Part shown: positions 15,301 to 24,253 of the stretch, piece after piece
How the letters are laid out: every line of letters starts with the position of its first letter
How positions within the stretch are numbered: position 1 is the stretch's first letter
Assembly: GCA_022843175.1 (NCBI GenBank)
Contig: JALHOE010000042.1
Location: 1 to 49,716 of the forward strand
Reading direction: 5' to 3'
Length of the DNA stretch: 49,716 nucleotides
From: Deltaproteobacteria bacterium
GTDB taxonomy: Bacteria; Myxococcota_A; Polyangia; Polyangiales; JADJMO01
Translations under genes and position numbers: made by a program
The notes under the pieces: model-generated
What the model was told of the DNA's origin: nothing
Databases searched by the model: none
What the model saw: the letters and a program-made list of their open reading frames with translations, nothing else

Positions 15301-16271
15301 GCGGCTTCGCGCACCGGACGGTCCTCCGCGACGAGGTTGTGCGCGCGCTGTCACCGCGCGACGGCGCCACGTATGCCGACGTCACGCTCGGCGGCGGTGG
15401 CCACGCCGAGGCCATCCTCTCGGCAGCCAACTGCCGGCTGATCGGGCTCGATCGCGACGATGCTGCCATTGCTGCCAGCACCGAACGGCTCGAGAAATTT
15501 GGGGACCGTGTGCGAATCACTCGCGGTCCGTTCGGCGATGCTGCCAACTTGCTGCCATCGGGGCTCGACGGCCTCGTCGCCGACCTCGGCGTGTCCTCTC
15601 CCCAGCTCGACGACGCCAGCCGTGGCATGTCGTTCCGGAGGGACGCGTCCGACGCGCCGCTCGACATGCGCATGGATCGCTCGACCGGCCAGACGGCTCG
15701 CGAGCTCATCGCGTCGTTCGGCGAGGAGCAGCTCGCCGACGTCATCTTCGAGCTGGGCGAGGAGCGGGCTTCGCGGCGCATCGCGCGCTCGATCAAGCGC
15801 GCCGAGGAGGCCGGCCAGCTCGCGACCACCGGCGATCTCCGCCACGCGATCTATCAGGCCGTCGGCGGGGACAAGCGGAGCGGGATCGACCCCGCCACCC
15901 GCACGTTCCAGGCGCTCCGCATCGCGGTCAACGACGAGCTCGGCGAGCTCGATCGCCTGCTCTCCGCGCTCCCCGAGCTGCTGTCGCCGAACGGCGTCGC
16001 GGCGATCATCTCGTTCCACTCGCTCGAGGACCGCAGGGTCAAGCGCGCGTTCGCCGACGGAGCGACGTGGGCGCCGCTCGCGAAGAAGCCGATCGAGGCG
16101 AGCCCCGAGGAGATCGTCGAGAACCCGCGCGCGCGGAGCGCCAAGTTGCGAGCCGCGCGGCGCAAGTCGGCGACCGAGGCAGAGGTCGATCCGCGCGCGG
16201 CGAAGTACGCGGCGCGGCGCGCGCGCAAGCACGGCTCCGGGCCCGATCGCGGGCAGGGAGGCCCGTCGTGA
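15297..16271 (+). CDS. rsmH: 16S rRNA m4C1402 methyltransferase RsmH (MraW)
   Basis: RsmH methylates N4 of cytidine 1402 in 16S rRNA with S-adenosylmethionine. The 324-residue length and motifs fit: start MSGFAHRTVLRDEVVRAL, the SAM-binding glycine loop DVTLGGGGHAEAIL (residues 28-41), LIGLDRD, VADLGVSSPQLDDASRGMSF, PLDMRMD, and near the C-terminus VAAIISFHSLEDRRVKRAF. The GTG start at 15297 overlaps the mraZ stop by four bases, and the stop overlaps the ftsL GTG in the same way. Between about 15460 and 15560 the codon use is odd (GCT GCC, ATT, AAA TTT, CGA ATC ACT), and the octamer TGCTGCCA occurs four times. Confidence 0.97.
   Translation: MSGFAHRTVLRDEVVRALSPRDGATYADVTLGGGGHAEAILSAANCRLIGLDRDDAAIAASTERLEKFGDRVRITRGPFGDAANLLPSGLDGLVADLGVSSPQLDDASRGMSFRRDASDAPLDMRMDRSTGQTARELIASFGEEQLADVIFELGEERASRRIARSIKRAEEAGQLATTGDLRHAIYQAVGGDKRSGIDPATRTFQALRIAVNDELGELDRLLSALPELLSPNGVAAIISFHSLEDRRVKRAFADGATWAPLAKKPIEASPEEIVENPRARSAKLRAARRKSATEAEVDPRAAKYAARRARKHGSGPDRGQGGPS
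15461..15557 (+). repeat. cluster of four TGCTGCCA octamers inside rsmH
   Basis: Exact copies start at 15461, 15470, 15539 and 15550. Three are read as T-GCT-GCC-A (Ala-Ala) and one as TG-CTG-CCA (Leu-Pro), so the repetition exists at DNA level rather than as one peptide repeat. Just upstream, CGGCAG-CCAA-CTGCCG (15421-15436) is a perfect inverted repeat containing the same CTGCC core. No other exact copy was noticed by eye in the window. The function, if any, is unknown. Confidence 0.45.
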
Positions 16272-16594
16272 CCCGGGCGAGCCGCTTCGTCGGGCTGTGG
16301 ACGCTCGCCGTCGTCGCCACGGCGTCCGCGTTCATCCTCTACCTCGCGCTCCGCAGCCGCGCCGTCGAGCTCGGCTATCGACTCGGCAAGGCGCGCGCTA
16401 AGCAGGCCCAGCTGCGCGAGACCCGCCGCGTGCTCCAGGTCGAAGCGGTCAGTTACCGGAACCCCGAGCGCATCGAGGCGCTCGCCAAGGGCGTGCTGCG
16501 GCTCGAGGAGCCCCCGCCCCAGCGCATCTTCGTCGTCGGCGCGCCGATCGAGCCGACCGCCGCCCCCGCGCCGGCAGGGAGCGGCAAGCCGTGA
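16268..16594 (+). CDS. ftsL: cell division protein FtsL
   Basis: This is a 108-residue bitopic membrane protein in the exact place of ftsL, between rsmH and ftsI. FtsL works with FtsB and FtsQ to activate septal wall synthesis by FtsWI. It has one membrane helix at about residues 9-28 (GLWTLAVVATASAFILYLAL), then a periplasmic coiled coil (ELGYRLGKARAKQAQLRETRRVLQVEAVSYRNPERIEALA) ending in the GVLRLEEPPPQRIF segment often seen in FtsL, and a Pro/Ala-rich tail. The GTG start at 16268 overlaps the rsmH stop (GTGA), and its stop overlaps the ftsI GTG. FtsL sequences are poorly conserved, so the call rests on topology and position. Confidence 0.9.
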   Translation: MTRASRFVGLWTLAVVATASAFILYLALRSRAVELGYRLGKARAKQAQLRETRRVLQVEAVSYRNPERIEALAKGVLRLEEPPPQRIFVVGAPIEPTAAPAPAGSGKP

Positions 16595-18696
16595 TCAACA
16601 TCGACCCGCAGCGTGCGCGCTGGATCCGCTTCCGCATGGGCGTCCTCTGCGGGCTGCTCGGACTCGGCCTGTTCTCGGTCGTCTCGAGCGCGTTCAACAT
16701 CCAGGTCAAGCACGGCGCGGAGTGGCGGCAGATCGCCGAGCGACAGCGCCAGCGTCGCTTGAGGGTGGCGCCCACCCGCGGCTCGATCCTCGATCGCAAC
16801 GGGGAGCCCCTGGCCGTGTCGGTCGACGTGCCCTCGGTCGCGGTCAACGCGCACGAGATGGTGCGCGGGATCCCCGAGCCCAAGGCGTCGATGCTGCTCG
16901 ACGCCAACGCCGCGAAGCTCGCGGCCGCGCTCTCGCTCCCGTTCCCCGAGGTCCAGCAGAAGCTCAAGAGCAAGCGCCGGTTCGCGTGGCTCAAGCGTCG
17001 CGTGAGCCAGGAAGAGGCCGTCGCGCTCCGCGCGTTGATCGATCCGCGCAAGCCGGACGCGATCAAGGGGCTGATGATCGAGGGCGAGGGACACCGCTTC
17101 TACCCCGGCCGCGAGGCGCTGTGGGGCCTCGTCGGGTACGTCGGCGCGGACGGCAACGGCCTCGACGGCCTCGAGAAGTCCTACGACGAGGACCTCCGCG
17201 GCAACCCCGATCAGATCACCGCGCTCCGCGATCGCAAGGGCACGCTCCTCTTCGGCGACGGCCTCGAGGACGAGCGCTCGCTGGTCGGCGACGACGTGCA
17301 TCTGTCGCTCGACCTCGGGCTCCAGTTCCAGGTGCAGGAGGATCTCGAGGCAGCGCTTCGCGCGTTCGAGGCCAAGTCCGGCAGCGCGGTGGTGATCGAT
17401 CCCAACACCGGCGAGATCATCGCGATCGCGAGCGCCCCGGGGTTCAACCCCAACGACTACGGCGACTCCCCGATCGAGGCGCGCCGGCACCACGCGATCG
17501 CCGACCGCGTCGAGCCCGGGTCGACGATGAAGATCTTCACCGTCGCGGCCGCGCTCGCCGAGGGGAAGCTCAACCCCACCCAGGCGCTGTTCTGCGAGAA
17601 CGGCGCGTGGTCGATCGGCGGCGTCACCATCCACGACACCCACCCCGAGGGGATGCTCTCGCCGTCGCAGATCATCGCCAAGTCGTCGAACATCTGCGCC
17701 GCGAAGATCGGCATCTCGCTCGGCGAAGCCGGCCTCTACAGCGCGCTCAAGCGCTTCGGCTTCGGCGAGCCGACCGGCCTCGGCCTCCCCGGCGAGGCGA
17801 GCGGCGTGCTCCGTGCGAAGGGCCGGCCCTGGTACGAGGTCGAGGTCGCGTCGGCGAGCTTCGGTCAGGGCATCAGCGTCACCACCGTGCAGCTCGCGAT
17901 GGCGATGGGCGCGATCGCCAACGGCGGTCGCCTGCTCGAGCCGCTCCTGGTCAAGCGGATCACCAACGGCGCGGGCGGCGTCGTGCGCGAGGATCTGCCG
18001 AGGGTGAAGCGCGAGGTCGTCCCCGCGTCCGCGGCGCGGATGGTGACCGAGATGATGACCGGCGTCGTCGAGGAGGGCGGCACCGGGCGCGAGGCGTACA
18101 TCCCCGGCTACCGCGTCGCCGGCAAGACCGCGACCGCGCAGAAGGCCGATCCGGCCACCGGCAAGTACGATCCCGACAAGTTCGTCTCTTCGTTCGTCGG
18201 CTTCGTGCCGGCGCAGAAGCCGCGCTTCGTCATCGCCGTCGTCGTCGACGAGCCGTGGGTCGCGCACCTCGGCGGGCAGGTCGCCGCGCCGGTGTTTCGC
18301 CGGATCGCGATGCGTGCATTGGCACGTTATGGAGTCGCGCCCAGCGGCGACGTGGCCAAGCAGCCGATCAACTTCCCGCTCGAGGATCCCACCCCGCGCG
18401 TCTACGCCGACGCGGCGAAGTCGGCGCCCGAGCTCACTGGACCGACCGGCGCGGTCGCTGCGCCCGCGGCCAAGCCCGCGCCTGCCGCGACCCTCGTCGC
18501 CGCCGCCGACGCTCCGCGCGTCGCGCTCCCCGACGTGTCGGGGCTCTCCGCGCGCGACGCGATCAAGACGCTGGCCTCGCTCGGCCTCCAGCCGGTGCTC
18601 GAGGGGAGCGGCACGGTGCTGAAGCAGGATCCGCCCGCGGGGGGCGCGGTCCTCAAGGGCTCCACCGTGAAGCTCGAGCTCCGGCCGGCGACCTGA
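16591..18696 (+). CDS. ftsI: septal peptidoglycan transpeptidase FtsI (PBP3) with PASTA domain
   Basis: FtsI crosslinks septal peptidoglycan. This protein has 701 residues: a cytoplasmic basic N-terminus, a membrane helix (about 17-35, MGVLCGLLGLGLFSVVSSAF), a pedestal domain with APTRGSILDRNG, and a penicillin-binding transpeptidase domain. The active-site motifs are S311-TMK314 (EPGSTMK), S365-S-N367 (KSSNICA), and K512-T-A514 (AGKTATAQ), where nearly all relatives have KTG. An Ala/Pro linker leads to one C-terminal PASTA domain (about 645-701, VALPDVSGLSARDAIKTLASLGL), usual for Myxococcota and Gram-positive FtsI but absent from E. coli. The GTG start at 16591 overlaps the ftsL stop. murE begins nine bases after the stop. 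Confidence 0.96.
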   Translation: MINIDPQRARWIRFRMGVLCGLLGLGLFSVVSSAFNIQVKHGAEWRQIAERQRQRRLRVAPTRGSILDRNGEPLAVSVDVPSVAVNAHEMVRGIPEPKASMLLDANAAKLAAALSLPFPEVQQKLKSKRRFAWLKRRVSQEEAVALRALIDPRKPDAIKGLMIEGEGHRFYPGREALWGLVGYVGADGNGLDGLEKSYDEDLRGNPDQITALRDRKGTLLFGDGLEDERSLVGDDVHLSLDLGLQFQVQEDLEAALRAFEAKSGSAVVIDPNTGEIIAIASAPGFNPNDYGDSPIEARRHHAIADRVEPGSTMKIFTVAAALAEGKLNPTQALFCENGAWSIGGVTIHDTHPEGMLSPSQIIAKSSNICAAKIGISLGEAGLYSALKRFGFGEPTGLGLPGEASGVLRAKGRPWYEVEVASASFGQGISVTTVQLAMAMGAIANGGRLLEPLLVKRITNGAGGVVREDLPRVKREVVPASAARMVTEMMTGVVEEGGTGREAYIPGYRVAGKTATAQKADPATGKYDPDKFVSSFVGFVPAQKPRFVIAVVVDEPWVAHLGGQVAAPVFRRIAMRALARYGVAPSGDVAKQPINFPLEDPTPRVYADAAKSAPELTGPTGAVAAPAAKPAPAATLVAAADAPRVALPDVSGLSARDAIKTLASLGLQPVLEGSGTVLKQDPPAGGAVLKGSTVKLELRPAT

Positions 18697-18705
18697 GGGC
18701 ATGCG

Positions 18706-20241
18706 ATGGACTCGTTGCCGCCCACATCGCTGAGCCCGGGCGCGCGCCTTGCGACGATCGCGCTCGAGCTCGGCGGCGCGCGCGAGGGCGTGACCGTCCG
18801 CGGCAACGACGTGACCCGCGTGCAGGACGTGCAGCAGGACTCGCGGCGAGTGTCTCCCGGCGATCTCTACGTGGCGCGGCTCGGCGCCGGCGATCCGCAC
18901 GAGGCGCGCGCGCGGATGGAGCAGTACACCGAGCAGGCCATCGCGCACGGCGCGGTGGCGGTGCTGCGGGCGGCCGGGGGGCCGCGGCTCCGCGTTCCGG
19001 CGATCGAGGTGCCGGCCGCGCGGCTCCGCGCGGCGATCGGGATCGCTGCGTCGGCCGTGCATCACCACCCGTCCTACGTCGTCGAGGTCATCGGAATCAC
19101 TGGCACCAACGGCAAGACCACCTGCACCACGCTCGTCGCCGACGCGCTCGATCACCTCGCTCAGCGCCCGGCGTGCGCGCTCGTCGGCACGATCGCGGTC
19201 CGTCTCGGCCCCGAGTCGCGACCGACGACGCACACCACTCCCGAGGGCGACGAGCTCGCGCGCGTGCTCGCGTGGGCGCGCGGGCGTGGCGCTTCGCACG
19301 CCGCGATCGAGGCCTCCTCGCACGCGCTCGATCAGGGACGGCTGGCCGGCACCCGCGTGCGCGTCGCGGCGTTCACCAACCTCACGCAGGATCACCTCGA
19401 CTATCACCGCACCTTCGAGGAGTACGGCGCCGCCAAGAAGCGGCTGTTCGGCGAGCTCCACCCCGGCGACTCGGTGGTGAACGTCGACGACGCCTTCGGG
19501 GCGTCGCTCGCCGAGGAGATCACCGGCGGAGTCCTCCGCGTCTCGACGCTGGGGAGCCGAGCGGAGATCTGCGTCCGGTCGTCGGAGATCAGCGCGTCGG
19601 GGATCGTCGCCACCATCGACACGCCGCGCGGACGCTGCGAGCTCCGGAGCCCGCTCCTCGGCGCGCACAACCTCGACAACCTCGCGCTCTCGCTCGGCGT
19701 GCTCTGCGCGCTCGAGATCGCTCCCGAGCGCGCAGCCGAGGCCCTCGGGACGTCGCGGGGGGCGCGCGGGCGACTCGAGCTCGTGTCCGAGCCCGACCAG
19801 GGGCAGCCGGTGGTGCTCGTCGACTACGCGCACTCGCCGGACGCGCTCACGCGGGTGCTCTCGACGCTGCGCCCGCTGACCCGCGGAAGGCTGATCTGTG
19901 TGTTCGGCTGCGGCGGCGATCGCGATCCGAGCAAGCGCGCGCCGATGGGGCGCGCCGTCGCCCACGCCGCCGACCTCGCCTACGTGACCAGTGACAACCC
20001 GCGGACCGAGGAGCCGCGCGCGATCGTCGACGCGATCCTCGAGGGGATGCCCGATGCCTCGCGACGCGTGGTCGAGCTCGATCGCGCGGCCGCCATCGCG
20101 CGCGCGATCGCCGGCGCGTCGCCCGCCGACGTGGTGCTCATCGCCGGCAAGGGACACGAGGACTACCAGATCATCGGGACCGAGAAGCGGCCGTTCGACG
20201 ACGTCGCCGAGGCGCGCCGCGCGCTCACGGGGAAGCGCTGA
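18706..20241 (+). CDS. murE: UDP-MurNAc-L-Ala-D-Glu:meso-diaminopimelate ligase MurE
   Basis: MurE adds the third stem-peptide residue in the cytoplasmic stage of peptidoglycan synthesis, using ATP. The 511 residues show the Mur ligase order: an N-terminal UDP-binding domain with DVQQDSRRVSPGDLYVA; the central ATPase domain with GTNGKTT at 133-139, NLTQDHLDYH and YGAAKKRLF (the carbamylated lysine region); and the C-terminal domain with DYAHSPDAL, FGCGGDRDPSKR and D430-N-P-R433. DNPR is the signature of meso-diaminopimelate-specific enzymes (lysine-adding MurE has other residues), so the wall should contain meso-DAP. ATG at 18706 is used rather than the out-of-frame ATG at 18701. The stop shares one base with the murF start (TGATG). 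Confidence 0.97.
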   Translation: MDSLPPTSLSPGARLATIALELGGAREGVTVRGNDVTRVQDVQQDSRRVSPGDLYVARLGAGDPHEARARMEQYTEQAIAHGAVAVLRAAGGPRLRVPAIEVPAARLRAAIGIAASAVHHHPSYVVEVIGITGTNGKTTCTTLVADALDHLAQRPACALVGTIAVRLGPESRPTTHTTPEGDELARVLAWARGRGASHAAIEASSHALDQGRLAGTRVRVAAFTNLTQDHLDYHRTFEEYGAAKKRLFGELHPGDSVVNVDDAFGASLAEEITGGVLRVSTLGSRAEICVRSSEISASGIVATIDTPRGRCELRSPLLGAHNLDNLALSLGVLCALEIAPERAAEALGTSRGARGRLELVSEPDQGQPVVLVDYAHSPDALTRVLSTLRPLTRGRLICVFGCGGDRDPSKRAPMGRAVAHAADLAYVTSDNPRTEEPRAIVDAILEGMPDASRRVVELDRAAAIARAIAGASPADVVLIAGKGHEDYQIIGTEKRPFDDVAEARRALTGKR

Positions 20242-21722
20242 TGGCGACCGCGATCCCCGCCAACAGCGCGTCGTTCACCGCCGCCGAGATCGCGTTCGCC
20301 ACCGGCGGCGTGCTCCACGGGCCCGCCGGCACCGTGATCACCGGCGTGACGACCGACTCGCGCGCGGTGCAACGAGGAAACCTGTTCGTGGCGCTCCGCG
20401 GCGAGAGCTTCGACGGCCACCGCTTCGTCGATGGCGCGCTCGCGAACGGCGCCGCGGCGGTCCTCGTCGATCGCGCGGTTTCGGGGACGGCGATCGTCTG
20501 CGACGACACCCTCGCGGCGCTCGGACGGCTCGCCGCGTTCCATCGACGACGCTGGGAGGCGGACGCCCCGCGCGCGATCGTGGCGATCACCGGCTCGGCC
20601 GGCAAGACCACGACCAAGGAGCTGTGCGCGGCGGCGCTCGCGGCCTCGCTCGGCGACGACGCGGTGCTCTCCACCCACGGAAACCTGAACAACCGCGTGG
20701 GTGTGCCGATGACCCTGCTCTGCCTCACGGCGGAGCACCGCGCGGCAGTGATTGAGATGGGCACCAGCGTGCGCGGCGAGATCGAGGCGCTGTGCGCGCT
20801 CGCCGAGCCCGACGTCGGCGTCCTCGTCAACGTCGGGGTCGCGCACGCCGAGGGGCTCGCGATCGCCGGCGCCTCGCCGGAGCAGGCGGTCGCGCTGGAG
20901 AAGTCCGCGATCCTCGCGGCGGCCGGCTCGTTCGCGGTCGCCTGCGCCGACGACCCCTGGGCCCACGCAGCCCTCGTGCGCGCCCGCTCCGTCGCGTTCG
21001 GCTTCGGTCGCCACCCGCGCGCGCGCTACCGCCTCATCGACGTCGTCTTCGAGGAGACCGGCCGCCCGCGCCTGACCATCGAGCGGCCCGCGAACAACGT
21101 CACCGACCTCGACGAGCGCGCGCGGCTCTCGTTCGCGGTGCCGCTGCTCGGCGAGGTGGTCGCGCTCGACGCCACGGGCGCGCTCGCCGCCGCGGACTGC
21201 GCCCTCGAGATCCTGTCCGAGGAGTCGGTCGAGGCGTCGTTGCTCGAGCGGACGCTCGCCCGACGCGTGCGCGCGGTGCCGGGGAGGCTCGCGCTCCGCC
21301 GCCGCGCCGACGGCGCGTTGATCCTCGACGACACCTACAACGCGAGCCCCGCCGCGTTCGCCTCCTCGATCGAGGTCGCGCGTCGGCTCGCCGAGGGCAG
21401 CAAGCGCCGCCTGGTGATCGTCGCCGGCGAGATGCGCGAGCTCGGCGCCGAGCACGACCGCGCCCATGAGCAGGTCTCGCGCCTGATCGCCGCGGCCTCG
21501 CCCGCGTGGCTCGTGACGCTCGGCGGCGGCGCCGACCGATACAGCGCCGCGCACGTCGAGCGCTTCGCGAACGCAAAGGACGCCACGGCGATCGCCGAGC
21601 GGATCACGGCCGGGGATCTCGTCCTCGTGAAGGCGTCGCGCGGCGTTACGGCCGAGCTCGTCGTCGACGCGATCTTGGCCCGTGGTGGGGAAGTATCGGA
21701 TGGACCGGGGAGGGGAGCGTAG
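20241..21722 (+). CDS. murF: UDP-MurNAc-tripeptide:D-Ala-D-Ala ligase MurF
   Basis: MurF adds the D-Ala-D-Ala dipeptide to give UDP-MurNAc-pentapeptide. The 493-residue protein has TDSRAVQRGNLFVALRGESFDGHRF in the N-terminal domain, the ATP loop G118-SAGKTT at 118-124, HGNLNNRVGVP (a MurF signature), VIEMGTS, and the C-terminal DDTYNASPAAFASSIE block. The start ATG overlaps the murE stop by one base, indicating coupled translation. The C-terminal end EVSDGPGRGA is short and low in complexity. The next gene, mraY, begins six bases after the stop, and a GGGGAGGGGAG stretch near the end of murF may serve as its ribosome binding site. The D-Ala-D-Ala ligase gene that feeds MurF is not in this cluster. 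Confidence 0.96.
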   Translation: MATAIPANSASFTAAEIAFATGGVLHGPAGTVITGVTTDSRAVQRGNLFVALRGESFDGHRFVDGALANGAAAVLVDRAVSGTAIVCDDTLAALGRLAAFHRRRWEADAPRAIVAITGSAGKTTTKELCAAALAASLGDDAVLSTHGNLNNRVGVPMTLLCLTAEHRAAVIEMGTSVRGEIEALCALAEPDVGVLVNVGVAHAEGLAIAGASPEQAVALEKSAILAAAGSFAVACADDPWAHAALVRARSVAFGFGRHPRARYRLIDVVFEETGRPRLTIERPANNVTDLDERARLSFAVPLLGEVVALDATGALAAADCALEILSEESVEASLLERTLARRVRAVPGRLALRRRADGALILDDTYNASPAAFASSIEVARRLAEGSKRRLVIVAGEMRELGAEHDRAHEQVSRLIAAASPAWLVTLGGGADRYSAAHVERFANAKDATAIAERITAGDLVLVKASRGVTAELVVDAILARGGEVSDGPGRGA

Positions 21723-21728
21723 CCAGCC

Positions 21729-22949
21729 ATGCTCTTCGAGCTCCTCTATCCACTGCGACATCGGTACCCGTGGCTCGGGCCGCTCAATGTCCTTCGCTAC
21801 ATCCCGTTCCGCGCCGTCGCCGCGACGCTGACCGCGATGCTCATGAGCTTCCTCCTGAGCCCGTGGTTCATCCGCGAGCTCGAGAAGAAGCAGATCGGGC
21901 AGGTCGTGCGCGAGGACGAGGCGGCCCACCACCAGGTCAAGCGCGGGACGCCGACCATGGGCGGCGCGCTGGTCATCCTCTGCCTGCTCGTGCCGACGAT
22001 CCTGTGGGCCGACCCGCACAACGTGTTCGTGTGGTCGACCGCGGCGGTCACCGCCGGCTACGGCGTCATCGGCTATCTCGACGACTACCTCAAGATCAAC
22101 GAGAAGAGCTCGGCGGGGCTCGCCGGCCGCTACAAGCTGATCGGGCAGATCCTCATCGGCGGCGCGGCGCTCGCCTACGTGTTCATGCCGCGCGGGGGCA
22201 TGCCGGCCGACTGGATGTCGATCCGGTTCCACCTCGCGATCCCGTTCGTCGCCTTCAGCAAGCACCCGATCGTGCTGCCCGGCTGGCTCTACATGGGGTT
22301 CGCGCTGACCTGCGTGGTCGGCATGTCGAACGGCGTGAACCTCACCGACGGCGCCGACGGACTGGCGATCGGCCCGGTGATCATCAACGCGCTCACCTAT
22401 CTCGTCATCGCCTACCTCACCGGCGCGGTGTTCAGCGGAATGGTGCTCGCGCGCTACCTCTCCAACGTCGGCCCCGAGGTGCGCGAAGCGCTGGCGCGGC
22501 CGGACGTGGTGTTCTCGGTCGCGAAGTACCTCGACATCCCGGCGATCAGCCCGGCGAGCGAGCTCACGATCTACTGCGGCGCCATGATCGGCGCCGGGAT
22601 CGGGTTCCTCTGGTTCAACGCGTTCCCCGCGAGCGTGTTCATGGGCGACGTCGGGGCGCTGGCGCTCGGCGGCGGCATCGGCATGCTGGCGGTGCTCACC
22701 AAGAGCGAGCTGCTCTCGCTCATCGTCGGTGGCATCTTCGTGGTGCAGGCTGGCTCGAGCTTCCTCCAGACCTCGTATTTCAAGCTCACCCGGCGGTTCA
22801 CCGGCGAGGGGAAGCGGCTGTTCCTGCGGGCGCCGTTCCACCACCACCTCGAGAAGAAGGGCTGGCCGGAGACGAAGATCGTCGTCCGGTTCTGGATCAT
22901 CACCATCCTCCTCGCGCTCGTCAGCGTGGCGCAACTGAAGGTGCGGTGA
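21729..22949 (+). CDS. mraY: phospho-MurNAc-pentapeptide transferase MraY
   Basis: MraY moves phospho-MurNAc-pentapeptide onto undecaprenyl phosphate to make lipid I at the inner membrane. The 406-residue protein has about ten membrane helices and the family residues: HHQVKRGTPTMGGALVI after the first helices, the D118-D119-YLK pair (GYLDDYLKINEK), NLTDGADGLAIGPV, FMGDVGALALGG, and FHHHLEKKGWPE with the HHH motif near the C-terminus. Compared with E. coli MraY (360 residues) it has an insertion around residues 245-275 (YLSNVGPEVREALARPDVVF) between helices, common in deltaproteobacteria-type proteins. The stop shares a base with the murD start (TGATG). Confidence 0.97.
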   Translation: MLFELLYPLRHRYPWLGPLNVLRYIPFRAVAATLTAMLMSFLLSPWFIRELEKKQIGQVVREDEAAHHQVKRGTPTMGGALVILCLLVPTILWADPHNVFVWSTAAVTAGYGVIGYLDDYLKINEKSSAGLAGRYKLIGQILIGGAALAYVFMPRGGMPADWMSIRFHLAIPFVAFSKHPIVLPGWLYMGFALTCVVGMSNGVNLTDGADGLAIGPVIINALTYLVIAYLTGAVFSGMVLARYLSNVGPEVREALARPDVVFSVAKYLDIPAISPASELTIYCGAMIGAGIGFLWFNAFPASVFMGDVGALALGGGIGMLAVLTKSELLSLIVGGIFVVQAGSSFLQTSYFKLTRRFTGEGKRLFLRAPFHHHLEKKGWPETKIVVRFWIITILLALVSVAQLKVR

Positions 22950-24253
22950 TGAACGCCATCGTGGTCGGCCTCGGAGCATCCGGCGACGCTGCGGCGCGGC
23001 TGCTGCACGCGCGCGGCGCGAAGGTCGTGGCGACCGACAGCCGCCCGAGCGCGCCGCCGATCCCCGGCGTCGAGATGGTGCTCGGCGGTCATCAGGGCGT
23101 GGACTTCCTCGGCGCCGATCTGATCGTGGTCTCGCCCGGCGTCCCCAACCTCCCGGTGCTGCGCGAGGCCGAGCGCCGCGGCGTTCGCATCGTGGGCGAG
23201 CTCGAGCTCGCGAGCTGGTACGTCGACGCCGAGATCATCGCGATCGGCGGCACCAACGGGAAGAGCACCACCACCGAGCTGTGCGCCGCGCTGTGCGCGA
23301 CGAGCGGCAAGCCGGTCTTCGCCGGGGGCAACCTCGGGACGCCGCTCGCGCGCGCCGTGCTCGACGGCGATCCGGGCGTCGCGGCCGGCGGGATCGCGGT
23401 CCTCGAGGTGTCCTCGTTCCAGCTCGAGCGCGTCGCTGGCTTCCGTCCGCGGGCGTCGGTGCTCATGAACATCACGCCCGACCACCTCGATCGCTACCCG
23501 TCGTTCGAGGCCTACGCGGTCGCCAAGGGCGGCGCGTTCCGGGCGCAGACCAGCGACGACGTCGCGATCGTTCCCCACGGCGACGCGCTCTGTGCGCGAA
23601 TTGCATCACTTGGTTATGGAAGGCTGCAGACGATCGACGGGCCGACCCCGGCGTCGATCGGCGTCGAGGGCGACCAGCTGGTCGATCGCCTCGGCGGCGT
23701 GACCATGCCGCTCTCGACGTTCCGGCTCGAGGGACGCCACAACGTGACCAACCTCTGCGCCGCGTGGGCCGCGGCGCGCACGCTCACCGCGCCGGCCGCG
23801 TTCGCCAGCGCCGTCGCGGGGTTCGGAGCCCTCGCGCACCGGACGGCGTTCGTCGCCGAGCAGAACGGCGTGCGGTTCTACGACGACTCCAAGGGCACCA
23901 ACGTCGGCGCCTCGGTCACCGCGCTCCTCGGCATGCGCGAGCCGCGGACGGTGCTGATCGCGGGGGGACGGGACAAGGGTGGCTCGTACGCGCCGCTGGT
24001 CGACGCGCTGCGCGCGAAGGGCCGGGCCGTGGTGGTGATCGGCGAGGCCGCGGAGTTGATCGCCGCCGCGGTCGGCGACGCGCTCCCGATCGTTCGCGCC
24101 GCCTCGATGGAGGAGGCGGTGGCGGCGGCCGCGAGCTTCGCGGAGCCCGGCGACGCGGTCCTCCTGTCGCCGGCCTGCTCGAGCTTCGACATGTTCAAGG
24201 ACTACAAACACCGCGGCGACGTCTTCGTCGCGGCCGTACGGGGGCGTGCATGA
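22949..24253 (+). CDS. murD: UDP-MurNAc-L-Ala:D-Glu ligase MurD
   Basis: MurD adds D-glutamate, the second stem residue, using ATP. The 434-residue protein has a Rossmann-like N-terminus MNAIVVGLGASGDAAARLL, the P-loop GTNGKSTT at 101-108, FAGGNLGTPLAR, LEVSSFQLERV, NITPDHLDRYPSFEAYAVAK, and the C-terminal YDDSKGTNVGASVTAL and LIAGGRDKGGSYAPL blocks, ending with the LLSPACSSFDMFKDYKHRGDVF signature of MurD. ATG at 22949 overlaps the mraY stop, and the stop overlaps ftsW (ATGA). Codons 219-226 (around 23603-23619) are a run of codons rare in this genome (GCA TCA CTT GGT TAT GGA), part of a pattern shared with ftsI and lnt. Confidence 0.97.
   Translation: MNAIVVGLGASGDAAARLLHARGAKVVATDSRPSAPPIPGVEMVLGGHQGVDFLGADLIVVSPGVPNLPVLREAERRGVRIVGELELASWYVDAEIIAIGGTNGKSTTTELCAALCATSGKPVFAGGNLGTPLARAVLDGDPGVAAGGIAVLEVSSFQLERVAGFRPRASVLMNITPDHLDRYPSFEAYAVAKGGAFRAQTSDDVAIVPHGDALCARIASLGYGRLQTIDGPTPASIGVEGDQLVDRLGGVTMPLSTFRLEGRHNVTNLCAAWAAARTLTAPAAFASAVAGFGALAHRTAFVAEQNGVRFYDDSKGTNVGASVTALLGMREPRTVLIAGGRDKGGSYAPLVDALRAKGRAVVVIGEAAELIAAAVGDALPIVRAASMEEAVAAAASFAEPGDAVLLSPACSSFDMFKDYKHRGDVFVAAVRGRA

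Noticed and set aside
16453-20157. Minus-strand open frame of 1234 codons across ftsI and murE
   Set aside because: It is antisense to two certain genes and composed mainly of Arg, Glu, Asp, Leu and Ala, as is typical of GC-rich antisense frames.
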